Shown: piece after piece, positions 8,195 through 18,483 of the stretch
Numbering within the stretch: position 1 is the first letter of the stretch
Layout of the letters: each line of letters begins with the position of its first letter
From: Nocardia abscessus NBRC 100374
GTDB taxonomy: Bacteria > Actinomycetota > Actinomycetes > Mycobacteriales > Mycobacteriaceae
DNA: 50,961 nt
Assembly: GCF_000308455.1 (NCBI RefSeq)
Contig: NZ_BAFP01000042.1
Coordinates: 1 to 50,961 of the forward strand
Reading direction: 5' to 3'
The notes under the pieces: generated by a model
Told to the model about the DNA's origin: nothing
Seen by the model: only the letters and a program-made list of their open reading frames with translations
Database searches by the model: none
Program-made: the position numbers and the translations under genes

Positions 8195-9430
8195 GTGACC
8201 GTGACCACGCCCTCGATCCCGACGGGATTCGATTTCACCGACCCCGACCTGCTCGCCTCCCGCCTGCCCATCGCGGAGTTCGCCGAACTGCGCCGCACCG
8301 CCCCGGTGTGGTGGTGCGCGCAACCCGATCGGGCCAGCGGCTTCGACGACGGCGGGTACTGGGTCGTCTCCAAGCTCGCTCACATCAAGGAGATCTCGAA
8401 GAATCCCGAGGTGTTCTCCTCACACCAGAACACCGCGATCATCCGGTTCAACGAAGAGACCACCCGTGAGCAGATCGACATGCTCGGCGACATGCTGCTG
8501 CTCAACCTCGACCCGCCCAAGCACACCAAGACCCGCCGCATCATCTCCAAGGGCTTCACCCCGAGGGCGGTGGAAAGCCTGCGCGCCGCGCTCACCGAAC
8601 GCGCGGCGCGGATCGTGCACGAGGCCAAGAAATCCGGTAGCGGCGACTTCGTCGAACAGGTCGCCTGTGAACTGCCGTTGCAGGCGATCGCCGAGCTGCT
8701 GGGCATTCCGCAGGAAGACCGGAAGAAGATCTTCGACTGGTCCAACCAGATGATCTCCTACGACGACCCGGAGTTCGAAGGCGACCACCAGGCCGCGACC
8801 GCCGAGGTGATGGGGTACGCCTGGAACATGGCCGAGCAGCGGCGCGCCTGCCCCGCCGAGGACATCGTCACCCAGCTGGTCAACGCCGACATCGACGGCG
8901 AGCACCTCGGCTCGGACGAGTTCGCCTTCTTCGTCATCCTGCTGTCGGTGGCGGGCAACGAGACCACCCGCAACTCGATCACCCACGGGATGAAGGCGTT
9001 CGTGGACCACCCCGAGCAGTGGGAGATCTACCGGCAGCAGCGCCCGCGCACCGCGCCCGACGAGATCGTCCGGTGGGCCACCCCGGTCACCGCGTTCCAG
9101 CGCACCGCGACCCAGGACACCGTGCTCGGGGGCCAGGAGATCAAGCAGGGCCAGCGGCTCGGATTGTTCTACAGCTCGGCCAATTTCGACGAGGAGGCCT
9201 TCGCGGATCCGTTCACCTTCGACGTACTGCGCGACCCGAACCCGCACGTCGGCTTCGGCGGCACCGGCACGCACTACTGCGTCGGCGCGAACCTGGCCCG
9301 GTTGCAGATCGATCTGATGTTCAACGCCATCGCCGAGGTGATGCCCGACCTGCGGCAGGTGTCCGATCCGGTGCGGCTGCGGTCGGGCTGGCTGAACGGG
9401 ATCAAGCGCTGGGAAGTCGAATACGCTTGA
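8195..9430 (+). CDS. Cytochrome P450, CYP125-like (steroid C26-hydroxylase type)
   Basis: 411-aa P450. The I-helix motif AGNETT is at 253-258, ExxR at 290-293, and the heme loop FGGTGTHYCVGANL puts the proximal cysteine at 362. Long stretches agree with M. tuberculosis CYP125A1 as I remember it (GFDFTDP near the start, FAELR, VFSS, GFTPRAV, NETTRNSIT, DEIVRWATPVTAFQRTA, NPHVGFGGTG, RLRSGWLNGIK). CYP125 enzymes oxidise the terminal side-chain carbon of cholesterol/cholestenone using ferredoxin-delivered electrons. GTG at 8195 follows TAGGAG at 8183-8188. No ferredoxin gene is adjacent. A TetR gene overlaps or directly follows the stop. Subfamily assignment is strong; the actual steroid substrate is inferred. 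Confidence 0.85.
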   Translation: MTVTTPSIPTGFDFTDPDLLASRLPIAEFAELRRTAPVWWCAQPDRASGFDDGGYWVVSKLAHIKEISKNPEVFSSHQNTAIIRFNEETTREQIDMLGDMLLLNLDPPKHTKTRRIISKGFTPRAVESLRAALTERAARIVHEAKKSGSGDFVEQVACELPLQAIAELLGIPQEDRKKIFDWSNQMISYDDPEFEGDHQAATAEVMGYAWNMAEQRRACPAEDIVTQLVNADIDGEHLGSDEFAFFVILLSVAGNETTRNSITHGMKAFVDHPEQWEIYRQQRPRTAPDEIVRWATPVTAFQRTATQDTVLGGQEIKQGQRLGLFYSSANFDEEAFADPFTFDVLRDPNPHVGFGGTGTHYCVGANLARLQIDLMFNAIAEVMPDLRQVSDPVRLRSGWLNGIKRWEVEYA

Positions 9431-9438
9431 ATCGAACG

Positions 9439-10164
9439 GTGCAACAGTCCAAACCACGGGGCCGTGCGCCGGTGGTGACCGACACCGATATCCGGCGGGT
9501 CGCCAGCGCGCTGCTGGTCGAACGCGGGCCCGATGCGGTCACCTTGCGCGCCATCGCGCGGGAACTCGGTGTCACCGCGCCCGCGCTGTACCGGTACTAC
9601 GACTCGCTGGAAGACCTGCTGGAGCAACTGCGGCTGGACTTCTGCGCCGACCTGGCGGCGGAACTGACCACCGAGATCGCCACGCTGCCCGACGACGGCG
9701 CCGTGCAGTTCTTCGCCATCTGCCGTGGCTTCCGGCGCTGGGCGCTGACGCACACCAGGGAGTTCACCCTGGTGTTCGCCTCGCCCGGCGCCGGACAGGC
9801 CCGCGCGCTGCGCCGCTTCGACGAACCCTTCGGCCGGATCTTCCTGGCCGCGGCGGGCAGGCTGCTGGCGAACTACGACATCGTCACGCCCTCCACCGAC
9901 GTCATCCCGCCGGAGTTGCGCGAGGATCTGGTGCACTTCCAGACCGAACTGCTGGCCGCGCTGTCGGAGTCGAGCCAGAAGTTCCCCGCCGAGAAGCTGG
10001 ATCTCGGGGTGACGTATCTGATGATCCAGATCTGGGCGCGGCTCTACGGGCACGTCACGCTCGAGGTGTTCGGGAACTATCCGATACCGCTGGACAAGCC
10101 GGAGATCCTGTTCGACGCGATGCTGGCCGACCTGGGGCGCACGGCGGGCCTGCTCGGCGACTGA
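9439..10164 (+). CDS. TetR family transcriptional regulator
   Basis: 241-aa regulator. The N-terminal helix-turn-helix is clear (VTLRAIARELGVTAPALYRYYDSLEDLLEQL, residues about 32-62). The helical C-terminal ligand domain contains FRRWALTHTREFTLVFASPG and a late LYGHVTLEVFGNY block seen in TetR regulators with a WHG-type C-terminal domain. The start is uncertain: GTG at 9439 is used here, while TTG at 9427 would overlap the P450 stop by three bases (TTGA), and GTG at 9472 is also possible. Position straight after the P450 gene suggests co-transcription and control of that gene, which is inference. Confidence 0.8.
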   Translation: MQQSKPRGRAPVVTDTDIRRVASALLVERGPDAVTLRAIARELGVTAPALYRYYDSLEDLLEQLRLDFCADLAAELTTEIATLPDDGAVQFFAICRGFRRWALTHTREFTLVFASPGAGQARALRRFDEPFGRIFLAAAGRLLANYDIVTPSTDVIPPELREDLVHFQTELLAALSESSQKFPAEKLDLGVTYLMIQIWARLYGHVTLEVFGNYPIPLDKPEILFDAMLADLGRTAGLLGD

Positions 10165-10171
10165 TCCCGGC

Positions 10172-10190
10172 GCTCGCGCTAGATGCGAGC
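10172..10190. terminator. Possible hairpin between convergent TetR and HNH genes
   Basis: GCTCGC (10172-10177) and GCGAGC (10185-10190) can form a 6-bp GC-rich stem with a 7-nt loop, followed on the plus strand by TCCTTT. It overlaps the last codons of the minus-strand gene. Short, so tentative. Confidence 0.3.
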
Positions 10191-12194
10191 TCCTTTCGCG
10201 CGGTTGCACGCGCGGCACAGGATCTGGAGGTTCGCCGCGCTGGTCGCACCGCCGCGGCTGAGCGGGATGACGTGGTCGAACTCCAGGTAGTGCCCGTCGC
10301 CGCATTCGACGCAACGGCCGCCGTCGCGCTGCCACACCTGCGCCTTCACCTCCTGCGGGATGCTGCGGGTGTCCCGCTGGCCGGGATTGAGGACGAGACG
10401 TTTGGCCACGCGCAGCGCGCCTTCCAGCGCGGCCGAGACATAGTCCGGGTCATCGACGGCGAACGTCGCGCCCCCGCGCGCGGAGGTGGCCGCGAGCACC
10501 ACCACCCCCTGTTCCGCGTGCACGGACACGACGCGTGACCACGGCATCTCGATGCCGGTGTCGGCGCCGACGAAACGCAGCTTCTTGTTGCTGCCGATCA
10601 GCCTGCCCTCGGTGAGCTTCGGGCCGCGGGCGAGCTGGCGCACGTGCGTCGCGGGCAGGTCGAGATGCACCGTCTCCTCGGGGTCCAGATGCAGGCCGGG
10701 CGTGCGGACGACCGGCAGATCGCCGGTGCGCAGCCGGTAGAGGGTGTTCCCGCGATGCATCCGCCGGCGCAGGTCCTCGATCAGTGGTCCGCCGAGCGCG
10801 AGTTCGGTGACCGCCTGTTCGAACAGCTCCAGCTCCGCAGAATGGACTTCGGCGTCGGCGAAGGCGAAGGTGACCAGCCGTTCCACATAGCTGAGGCCGA
10901 CCTCGCGCAAGGCCGTGCGCCCCGCTTCGGCGTCGATGCGCTGGTAGCGCAACGATGCCCACAACGCCGCCCACTCGGGGCCACGCGGCCCATGGGCGGT
11001 GAGCACCCGCCATGCCCGTGTGTGCCAGTGGATGAGGTATTCCTCGATCTCCTGCGCACACCGCTGGCACGGGGCGAGCCCGCCGAACAGCTTGCGGCGG
11101 AGCGGGTTTCCGCAACGATCGCAGTGCCGTCCGCTTGTCGGGTGGGGCAGATACCGGTCCTCGGTCCAATAGGCGCCGTCCCACCAGCGCATGCGCTGCG
11201 GATATTCCGGATCAGGGTGCCAATCCGCGTGTTCGGGGTTGGGGGGTGGCGGGGGAGCCAACGGTGCGGTTTCGGGGGTGTACCGGTTGAGGTCGACCGT
11301 ACGGTGAGTGTGCGGCAGGGGAGCGGTGTCGACGCGGTCGAGCACCTCGGTGCGTGGCCGAACGGGGGTGTCGGGGCCGTCGAGCGGCCCGTCGAACCGC
11401 CCGGGTGAGATCTCGGCCTGGCCGTGATGCTCGCCGATACGTGGCACCGGACCATGCTCGGCGGCGCCGTTCGGCGCGTCCGTTCGCTCGGCCGCGGCGG
11501 AATCCCCGTTCCTGCGAGCCTGGAACGACCCGTGCGGGATGTGCCGGGCATGGCGGTCGAACCGTTCGGCCGAGTCGAGGCCGGACTCGGCCGCGCCCGT
11601 GGATCGGCCCGGAAGTCGTTCCTGCGCAGGTGTGGCCGATCGGTGCACCCGGAACGGGTTGGTGGGATGCGTGGTGCGGGCGGGCGCCGAGGGATCGTCG
11701 ACGCGGACGCCGAACTCGCTGATCAACCCGGCCAGTCCGCTGGACCAGCCCTGGCCGATGGCGCGGAACCGCCACTGCCCGTCGCGGCGGTAGAACTCGC
11801 CGAACATCAGCGCGGGCACCGCGTCGGCGTCATCGACCTCGAACGTCACGACCGCCCCGTCGACGGAGTGCACGGCGACGGTCAGTCCGTGGATGTCGCC
11901 GAAGGTGCCTCCGTCCACCGAGCCGGAGACGACGATGCGATCGACGTCCGCTTCGGTGCGCGGCAGCGACACGCTCAGCCGCGCGGTGCCCGGCGCCGGT
12001 TCCTGATCGAGGGTGACCGCCTGGGAGACGTGCCGCGGTGCGTTGTAGAACACGAGGTCGCGGTCGGATCGAACCGAGCCCGACGCGTCCAGCAGCAAGG
12101 CGTGCGCGTCCACCGAGTGCTCCGATCGCCATGAAACAACCACGGCTAGAAGAGATGTCGGTACCGCTGCGTTCGCGCCCTTGCTGAGATTCAT
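10179..12194 (-). CDS. TerD-DUF2510-zinc ribbon-TerB-like-HNH fusion protein
   Basis: 671-aa multidomain protein. Residues 1-165: TerD-like stress domain (MNLSKGANAAV, SDRDLVFYNAP, FGEFYRRDGQWRFRAIGQGW). Residues 170-320: Pro/Arg/His-rich linker. Residues 322-348: DUF2510-type tryptophan motif (ADWHPDPEYPQRMRWWDG). Residues 357-380: zinc ribbon with C358, C361, C376 and C379. Residues about 385-480: helical segment with FADAEVHSAELELFEQA, resembling TerB. Residues 528-600: possible PH-like beta domain. Residues 611-671: HNH nuclease (RDGGRCVECG, EFDHVIPLSRGG, ILCRACNRAKG; cysteines 628, 631, 660, 663 and D640-H641). TerD with a nuclease suggests a stress or phage response role; that is inference. 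The ATG at 12194 is chosen because TerD homology begins there. Confidence 0.85.
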   Translation of the reverse strand: MNLSKGANAAVPTSLLAVVVSWRSEHSVDAHALLLDASGSVRSDRDLVFYNAPRHVSQAVTLDQEPAPGTARLSVSLPRTEADVDRIVVSGSVDGGTFGDIHGLTVAVHSVDGAVVTFEVDDADAVPALMFGEFYRRDGQWRFRAIGQGWSSGLAGLISEFGVRVDDPSAPARTTHPTNPFRVHRSATPAQERLPGRSTGAAESGLDSAERFDRHARHIPHGSFQARRNGDSAAAERTDAPNGAAEHGPVPRIGEHHGQAEISPGRFDGPLDGPDTPVRPRTEVLDRVDTAPLPHTHRTVDLNRYTPETAPLAPPPPPNPEHADWHPDPEYPQRMRWWDGAYWTEDRYLPHPTSGRHCDRCGNPLRRKLFGGLAPCQRCAQEIEEYLIHWHTRAWRVLTAHGPRGPEWAALWASLRYQRIDAEAGRTALREVGLSYVERLVTFAFADAEVHSAELELFEQAVTELALGGPLIEDLRRRMHRGNTLYRLRTGDLPVVRTPGLHLDPEETVHLDLPATHVRQLARGPKLTEGRLIGSNKKLRFVGADTGIEMPWSRVVSVHAEQGVVVLAATSARGGATFAVDDPDYVSAALEGALRVAKRLVLNPGQRDTRSIPQEVKAQVWQRDGGRCVECGDGHYLEFDHVIPLSRGGATSAANLQILCRACNRAKGARI

Positions 12195-12278
12195 TGTGCT
12201 CGAACTATGCCACGACCCTCCGACACGCCGAACTCGCGAGGGGACGTCCTTCGGCGGGGCGTGCGGCACAGTGTTCTC

Positions 12279-12776
12279 ATGACGAACCCGAAACGCCCGG
12301 GTCGTAAGCCCCCGACCCCGAAGTTGCCCGGTGGGCGGGTGCCCGGCCCCGCCGACGTGCTGGCCGCCGCGCAGGCCGCGGTCGAAGCGGCACAGACGGC
12401 CGCGGGGCAAGCGCTGGAAGCCGCCCAGTTGACCGCCACGTCGGCTTTCGACACGGCGGTGCGGCTGCCGCCCGCGTCGGCCCAGCTGGCCGCGCAACTG
12501 CCCGGCCTGGTCGAGAACCTGTCGACCGCGATCGAGCGGCTCAACTCCACCATCGATCGGCTCGATCGCACCCTGGCCCTGGCCGATCCGGCATTCGCGG
12601 CCTACGACCGGCTGCTGCCCAGGCTGGAAGCGATGATCTCGCTCGGCGAGGACGTGCTCGGGCGATTGGCGAAGGTGCCCGGCGTCGCCCTGCTCGGCAA
12701 GCTGACCGGTCTGAGCGCGCCGGAACAACCCGCCACCGAACCACCGCGGCGGAAGTCCACCAGGCGCCGCACCTAG
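12279..12776 (+). CDS. Hypothetical Ala-rich helical protein
   Basis: 165-aa protein, divergent from the TerD-HNH gene. A basic proline-rich N-terminus (KRPGRKPPTPKLPGGR) precedes a long alanine-rich helical stretch at residues 23-85, then a leucine/isoleucine-spaced segment (LVENLSTAIERLNSTIDRLDRTLAL) that looks like a coiled coil, and a basic C-terminal tail (RRKSTRRRT). No signal peptide or membrane helix. The layout resembles small actinobacterial coiled-coil proteins of unknown function. ATG at 12279 is the first start with conserved-looking sequence; upstream in-frame codons encode Cys/Arg-rich noise. It ends only 12 bp from the convergent pabAB gene. Confidence 0.65.
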   Translation: MTNPKRPGRKPPTPKLPGGRVPGPADVLAAAQAAVEAAQTAAGQALEAAQLTATSAFDTAVRLPPASAQLAAQLPGLVENLSTAIERLNSTIDRLDRTLALADPAFAAYDRLLPRLEAMISLGEDVLGRLAKVPGVALLGKLTGLSAPEQPATEPPRRKSTRRRT

Positions 12777-12788
12777 CCGGGTTCGCGC

Positions 12789-15038
<2,250 letters not shown>

Positions 15039-15127
15039 GGTTCTGGAAACCCTACGCCGCGCCGGTCGGAGCTAACTGTTGTCGTCTGCCTTCAGTTCGG
15101 GTCGGCCGGTGGTGCACAATGTGGGAC

Positions 15128-16183
15128 ATGTCTGTTGCGCAACCGGTCGATGTGGATCCCGCGGTCGTCGACTTCGCCGTCGTCGGAAAGTGGATGGATG
15201 AGCAGGATCTGCCCTCCGGTGAGTTCGAGGACGTGACCGCGCTGGGCGGCGGAACGCAGAACATCATGCTCCGCTTCGGCCGGGGCGGCCGGACCTACGT
15301 GCTGCGCCGCGGGCCGAAGCATCTGCGCGCGAAGAGCAACGACGTGATCCGGCGCGAGGCCCGGCTGCTCGGCGCGCTCGGCGGCACCCAGGTTCGCGCG
15401 CCCCGGGTGATCGCGGCCTGCGCCGACGAGTCGGTGCTCGGCGCGGTCTTCTACCTGATGGAGCCGATCCACGGTTTCAATCCGCAGAACGAGCTGCCCG
15501 AACTGCACGCGGGCGATCCGGAGATTCGCAGGCAGATGGGTCTTTCCGCGGTCGAGGCCATCGCACGGCTCGGCGCGCTGGACTATCAGGCGCTCGGGCT
15601 GGCCGATTACGGCAAGCCGGAGGGCTTCCTGGAGCGTCAGGTGCCGCGCTGGCTCGGTGAGCTCGAGTCCTATTCGGCCAACGAGGGCTACCCCGGGCCG
15701 GAGATCCCCGGTGTGGCGGCGGTCGGGGAGTGGCTGGACCGCAACCGTCCGGCCCGGTGGACCCCGGGCATCCTGCACGGCGACTGCCATTTGGCGAACA
15801 TGATGTTCTCCTTCGACGGCCCGCAGGTGGCGGCGATGGTCGACTGGGAGATGTCCACCATCGGCGACCCGCTGCTGGATCTGGGCTGGCAGATCGCCAC
15901 CCGTCCGGAGCCGGGCACCACCGGCGCGGCGCTGGTGGGCAAGCTCGGCGCGGTCGGCGGGCTGCCGACGGCCGAGGAGATGATCGCCCACTACGGGCAG
16001 TTCTCCGAGCGCGACCTGAGCGCGATGCCCTGGTACACCGTGCTGGCCTGCTTCAAGCTCGGCATCGTCCTGGAGGGCACCCATGCCCGCGCCTTCGCGG
16101 GTAAGGCTCCCAAGCAGGTCGGCGACTTCCTGCACGCGATCACGCTGGAACTCTTCGAGCGGGCGCAACGCCTGATGGAGTGA
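15128..16183 (+). CDS. APH-fold phosphotransferase family protein
   Basis: 351-aa protein with the aminoglycoside phosphotransferase/choline kinase fold. A nucleotide-binding beta hairpin (LGGGTQNIMLRFGRGGRTYVLRRGP) lies at the N-terminus. The catalytic loop LHGDCHLANMMF and the metal-binding DWEMSTIGDPLLDLGW follow at residues about 216-255. This subgroup is the ACAD10/11-like kind often found beside acyl-CoA dehydrogenases and thought to phosphorylate hydroxyacyl-CoA or related alcohols; the substrate here is unknown. ATG at 15128 is preferred over ATG at 15119; CACAAT at 15115-15120 could be a -10 box for a nearly leaderless message. It is divergent from pabAB, with an 89-bp shared promoter region. 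Confidence 0.85.
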   Translation: MSVAQPVDVDPAVVDFAVVGKWMDEQDLPSGEFEDVTALGGGTQNIMLRFGRGGRTYVLRRGPKHLRAKSNDVIRREARLLGALGGTQVRAPRVIAACADESVLGAVFYLMEPIHGFNPQNELPELHAGDPEIRRQMGLSAVEAIARLGALDYQALGLADYGKPEGFLERQVPRWLGELESYSANEGYPGPEIPGVAAVGEWLDRNRPARWTPGILHGDCHLANMMFSFDGPQVAAMVDWEMSTIGDPLLDLGWQIATRPEPGTTGAALVGKLGAVGGLPTAEEMIAHYGQFSERDLSAMPWYTVLACFKLGIVLEGTHARAFAGKAPKQVGDFLHAITLELFERAQRLME

Positions 16184-16255
16184 CTGTCGGGATGTTGCCG
16201 ACAGGTGACCGGATATCGGTGGAAGGTGTCATCCGGCCGCGCCTAGGTTGAGCGC

Positions 16256-16786
16256 ATGCCGATCGTTCCCGATGTCAAAGACTGGACCTGGGTGCTCGAG
16301 CGCCCGTGTCCGCAATGTGGTTTCGACGCTGCCGCGACCGCCTACGAATCCGTCCCCGCGCTGACCCGGGACGCCGCCGACCGCTTCGCCGCGGTGCTCG
16401 ACCGCCCTGGCGTCCGCGCGCGTCCGGATGAATCGACCTGGTCCGCCCTGGAATACGGCGCGCACGTACGCGACGTGTGCCGCCTGTTCGACACTCGCCT
16501 CGCTCTGATGCTGGCCGGTGCCCCCGAGGGCGAGCCGCCGCGTTTCGCGAATTGGGATCAGGACGAGACCGCGGTCGCCGACCGCTACAACGAGCAGGAC
16601 CCGCCCCGGGTGGCCGCGGAACTGGACGAGGCCGCCGGGCGGGTGGCGCGCTCCTTCGAATCGGTGCCGCCCGAGCGGCGTGGTCTGCGCGGCGCGCGCA
16701 GCGACGGAGCACTGTTCACGGTGGAGTCGTTCGCGCGGTACTTCGTGCACGATCTGGTGCATCACGTGTACGACGTCCGGGGCTGA
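16256..16786 (+). CDS. DinB-like putative metal-dependent protein
   Basis: 176-aa protein. A short N-terminal cap (DWTWVLERPCPQCGFDA) leads to a four-helix-type sequence with histidines placed as in the DinB/YfiT metal site: one in EYGAHVRDVC (residue about 71) and a pair in HDLVHHVYDVRG at the C-terminus. Members are probable metal-dependent hydrolases or thiol transferases (bacillithiol or mycothiol related); the reaction here is unknown. There is no Shine-Dalgarno sequence. TAGGTT at 16244-16249 lies 6 nt before the ATG, which would fit a leaderless transcript. Confidence 0.75.
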   Translation: MPIVPDVKDWTWVLERPCPQCGFDAAATAYESVPALTRDAADRFAAVLDRPGVRARPDESTWSALEYGAHVRDVCRLFDTRLALMLAGAPEGEPPRFANWDQDETAVADRYNEQDPPRVAAELDEAAGRVARSFESVPPERRGLRGARSDGALFTVESFARYFVHDLVHHVYDVRG

Positions 16787-16799
16787 CGCGTCGCAGAAC

Positions 16800-16868
16800 T
16801 GTAACGCGTTCGGTTCTGAGGTCACGCTATACCGACGATTTTTTCGACCAGTACTAGAACGCGTTACA
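16800..16868. promoter_or_regulatory. Two KstR-like boxes in inverted orientation before the alcohol dehydrogenase
   Basis: TGTAACGCGTTC (16800-16811) and its exact inverse GAACGCGTTACA (16857-16868) are separated by 45 bp, and each contains the palindrome AACGCGTT. The right site, TAGAACGCGTTACA, fits the remembered KstR consensus TnnAACnnGTTnnA at every fixed position; the left site fits with one mismatch. The right box overlaps the expected -35 region of a possible -10 TACTGT (16878-16883), so repression is plausible. The inverted repeat is directly visible; the protein that binds is inferred. Confidence 0.65.
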
Positions 16869-16929
16869 TTTTTCTCGTACTGTGGGTGCAGTCACATACA
16901 AGCACGTGCATGCGAGAGGGTCGACAGGA

Positions 16930-18060
16930 ATGAAGACGAAGGGCGCGATCCTGTGGGGGATCGACCAGCAGTGGTCGGTGGAGGAGATCGAGGTCGGTGA
17001 CCCGGTCGCGGGCGAGGTGCAGATCCGGATGGAAACCGCCGGTATGTGCCACTCCGACCATCACATCGTGACCGGTGCGACCCCGATGCCGTCCTTCCCC
17101 GTCATGGGCGGGCACGAGGGCGCGGGCGTGATCACCAAGCTCGGCCCGAACTGCCCGGCCGATCTCCAGGTCGGCGACCACGTGATCCTGTCGTTCATCC
17201 CCGCGTGCGGCCGCTGTCCGGCATGCGTGGCAGGACACATGGCGCTGTGCGACCTGGGCGCGGGCCTGCTGATGGGGCAGGCCATCAGCGACGGCACCTA
17301 CCGCATCCAGGCCCGCGGCGAGAACGTCATCCCGATGTGCCTGCTGGGCACGTTCGCGCCGTACATGACGGTGCACCACACCTCGGTGGTCAAGATCGAT
17401 CCGAGCATTCCGTTCGAGGTCGCCTGCCTGGTCGGCTGCGGCGTGCCCACCGGCTTCGGCTCCTCCACCCACGTCGCCCAGGTGTCCCCGGGTGAAACCG
17501 TGGTGATCGCGGGCATCGGCGGCGTCGGCATGAGCGCGCTGCAGGGCGCGGTGCTGTCGGGCGCCTCGAAAGTGGTGGCCATCGACCCGAACCCGTGGAA
17601 GCGCGAGCAGGCGCAGAAGTTCGGCGCCACGCACACCTACGAGAGCATGGCCGCCGCCATCATGCCGCTGATGGAGGCCACCGAGGGCCGGATGGCCGAG
17701 AAGGTCATCCTGACCATGGGTGAGATGCACGGCGAGTACATCGAAGAGGGCCTGATCCTCACCTCGAAGGCGGGCACCCTGGTGGTCACCTCGATGGGCC
17801 GGATGGACGAGAACGACGTCAAGCTGAACAGCTTCCTGCTGTCGATGCTGCAGAAGACGGTGAAGGGCTGCATCTTCGGTGGTGGCAACGCCCGCCAGGA
17901 CGCGCCGCGCCTGCTCGCGCTGTACAAGGCGGGCCAGCTGAACCTGGACGACATGGTCACCCGCAGCTACTCCCTGGAGGAGATCAACCAGGGCTACCAG
18001 GACATGCTGGACGGCAAGAACATCCGCGGCATCATCAAGTACACCGAAGCGGACTGGTAG
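16930..18060 (+). CDS. NDMA-dependent (Rv3086/AdhD-type) zinc alcohol dehydrogenase
   Basis: 376-aa medium-chain dehydrogenase of the mycobacterial/actinomycete class that keeps its nicotinamide tightly bound and is assayed with N,N-dimethyl-4-nitrosoaniline. Catalytic zinc ligands include C40 in AGMCHSDHH and the histidine of GGHEGAG. The structural-zinc loop is CGRCPACVAGHMALC, and the Rossmann signature is GIGGVGMSALQGAV. Physiological electron acceptors (mycofactocin-linked in this class) are not encoded nearby. The start at 16930 gives MKTKGAILWG, the usual beginning of this family. The gene is preceded by two KstR-like operators, which suggests a role in lipid or steroid side-chain oxidation; that is inference. 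It converges on the DUF1801 gene with a 6-bp gap. Confidence 0.88.
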   Translation: MKTKGAILWGIDQQWSVEEIEVGDPVAGEVQIRMETAGMCHSDHHIVTGATPMPSFPVMGGHEGAGVITKLGPNCPADLQVGDHVILSFIPACGRCPACVAGHMALCDLGAGLLMGQAISDGTYRIQARGENVIPMCLLGTFAPYMTVHHTSVVKIDPSIPFEVACLVGCGVPTGFGSSTHVAQVSPGETVVIAGIGGVGMSALQGAVLSGASKVVAIDPNPWKREQAQKFGATHTYESMAAAIMPLMEATEGRMAEKVILTMGEMHGEYIEEGLILTSKAGTLVVTSMGRMDENDVKLNSFLLSMLQKTVKGCIFGGGNARQDAPRLLALYKAGQLNLDDMVTRSYSLEEINQGYQDMLDGKNIRGIIKYTEADW

Positions 18061-18066
18061 ACCGCC

Positions 18067-18414
18067 TCAGCGTCGCTCGGCGAGCGCGGTGGCGATCCGG
18101 GCGATCAGCTCGTAGGGCACCGGTTCGCCGAGCCGGAACCGCAGCGTTCCCTTGCCCGCCCGGTACGGCTCGAGTTCGCGTTCCAAGGCCGGATCGCCGT
18201 CCGGGATCGGGTAGAGGCTGACATGCTGCTTCCAGCCCGCGAAGTGCACGACATTGCGGCCGTGCAGCTTGAAGGTGGGTATGTCGTAGCTGATCGCCTC
18301 GGTGGCGTCGGGCAGCGCACGCCGGATGGCCGCACGGATCCCGGTCAGGATCTCGCGCACGTCGTCCGGGAATCCGGCCAGATACGCGTCGATGTTCTCG
18401 GGATGCTCCGCCAC
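18067..18414 (-). CDS. DUF1801 (YdhG-like) protein
   Basis: 115-aa protein. It has the DUF1801 pattern: a short helical start (PENIDAYLAGFPDDVREILTGIR), then AISYDIPTFKLHGRNVVHFAGWKQHVSLYP, and a C-terminal helix. Members have a small alpha/beta fold related to frataxin-like iron chaperones; biochemical function is not settled. The GTG at 18414 follows GAGGAGG on the coding strand with 5-nt spacing, which fixes the start. Confidence 0.8.
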   Translation of the reverse strand: MAEHPENIDAYLAGFPDDVREILTGIRAAIRRALPDATEAISYDIPTFKLHGRNVVHFAGWKQHVSLYPIPDGDPALERELEPYRAGKGTLRFRLGEPVPYELIARIATALAERR

Positions 18415-18483
18415 CAGGGCCTCCTCGGTTCCGCCGATCGGTTACCGCTGTTCGAGCGTGGCCAGTCTACGGAATCCGGGTGC

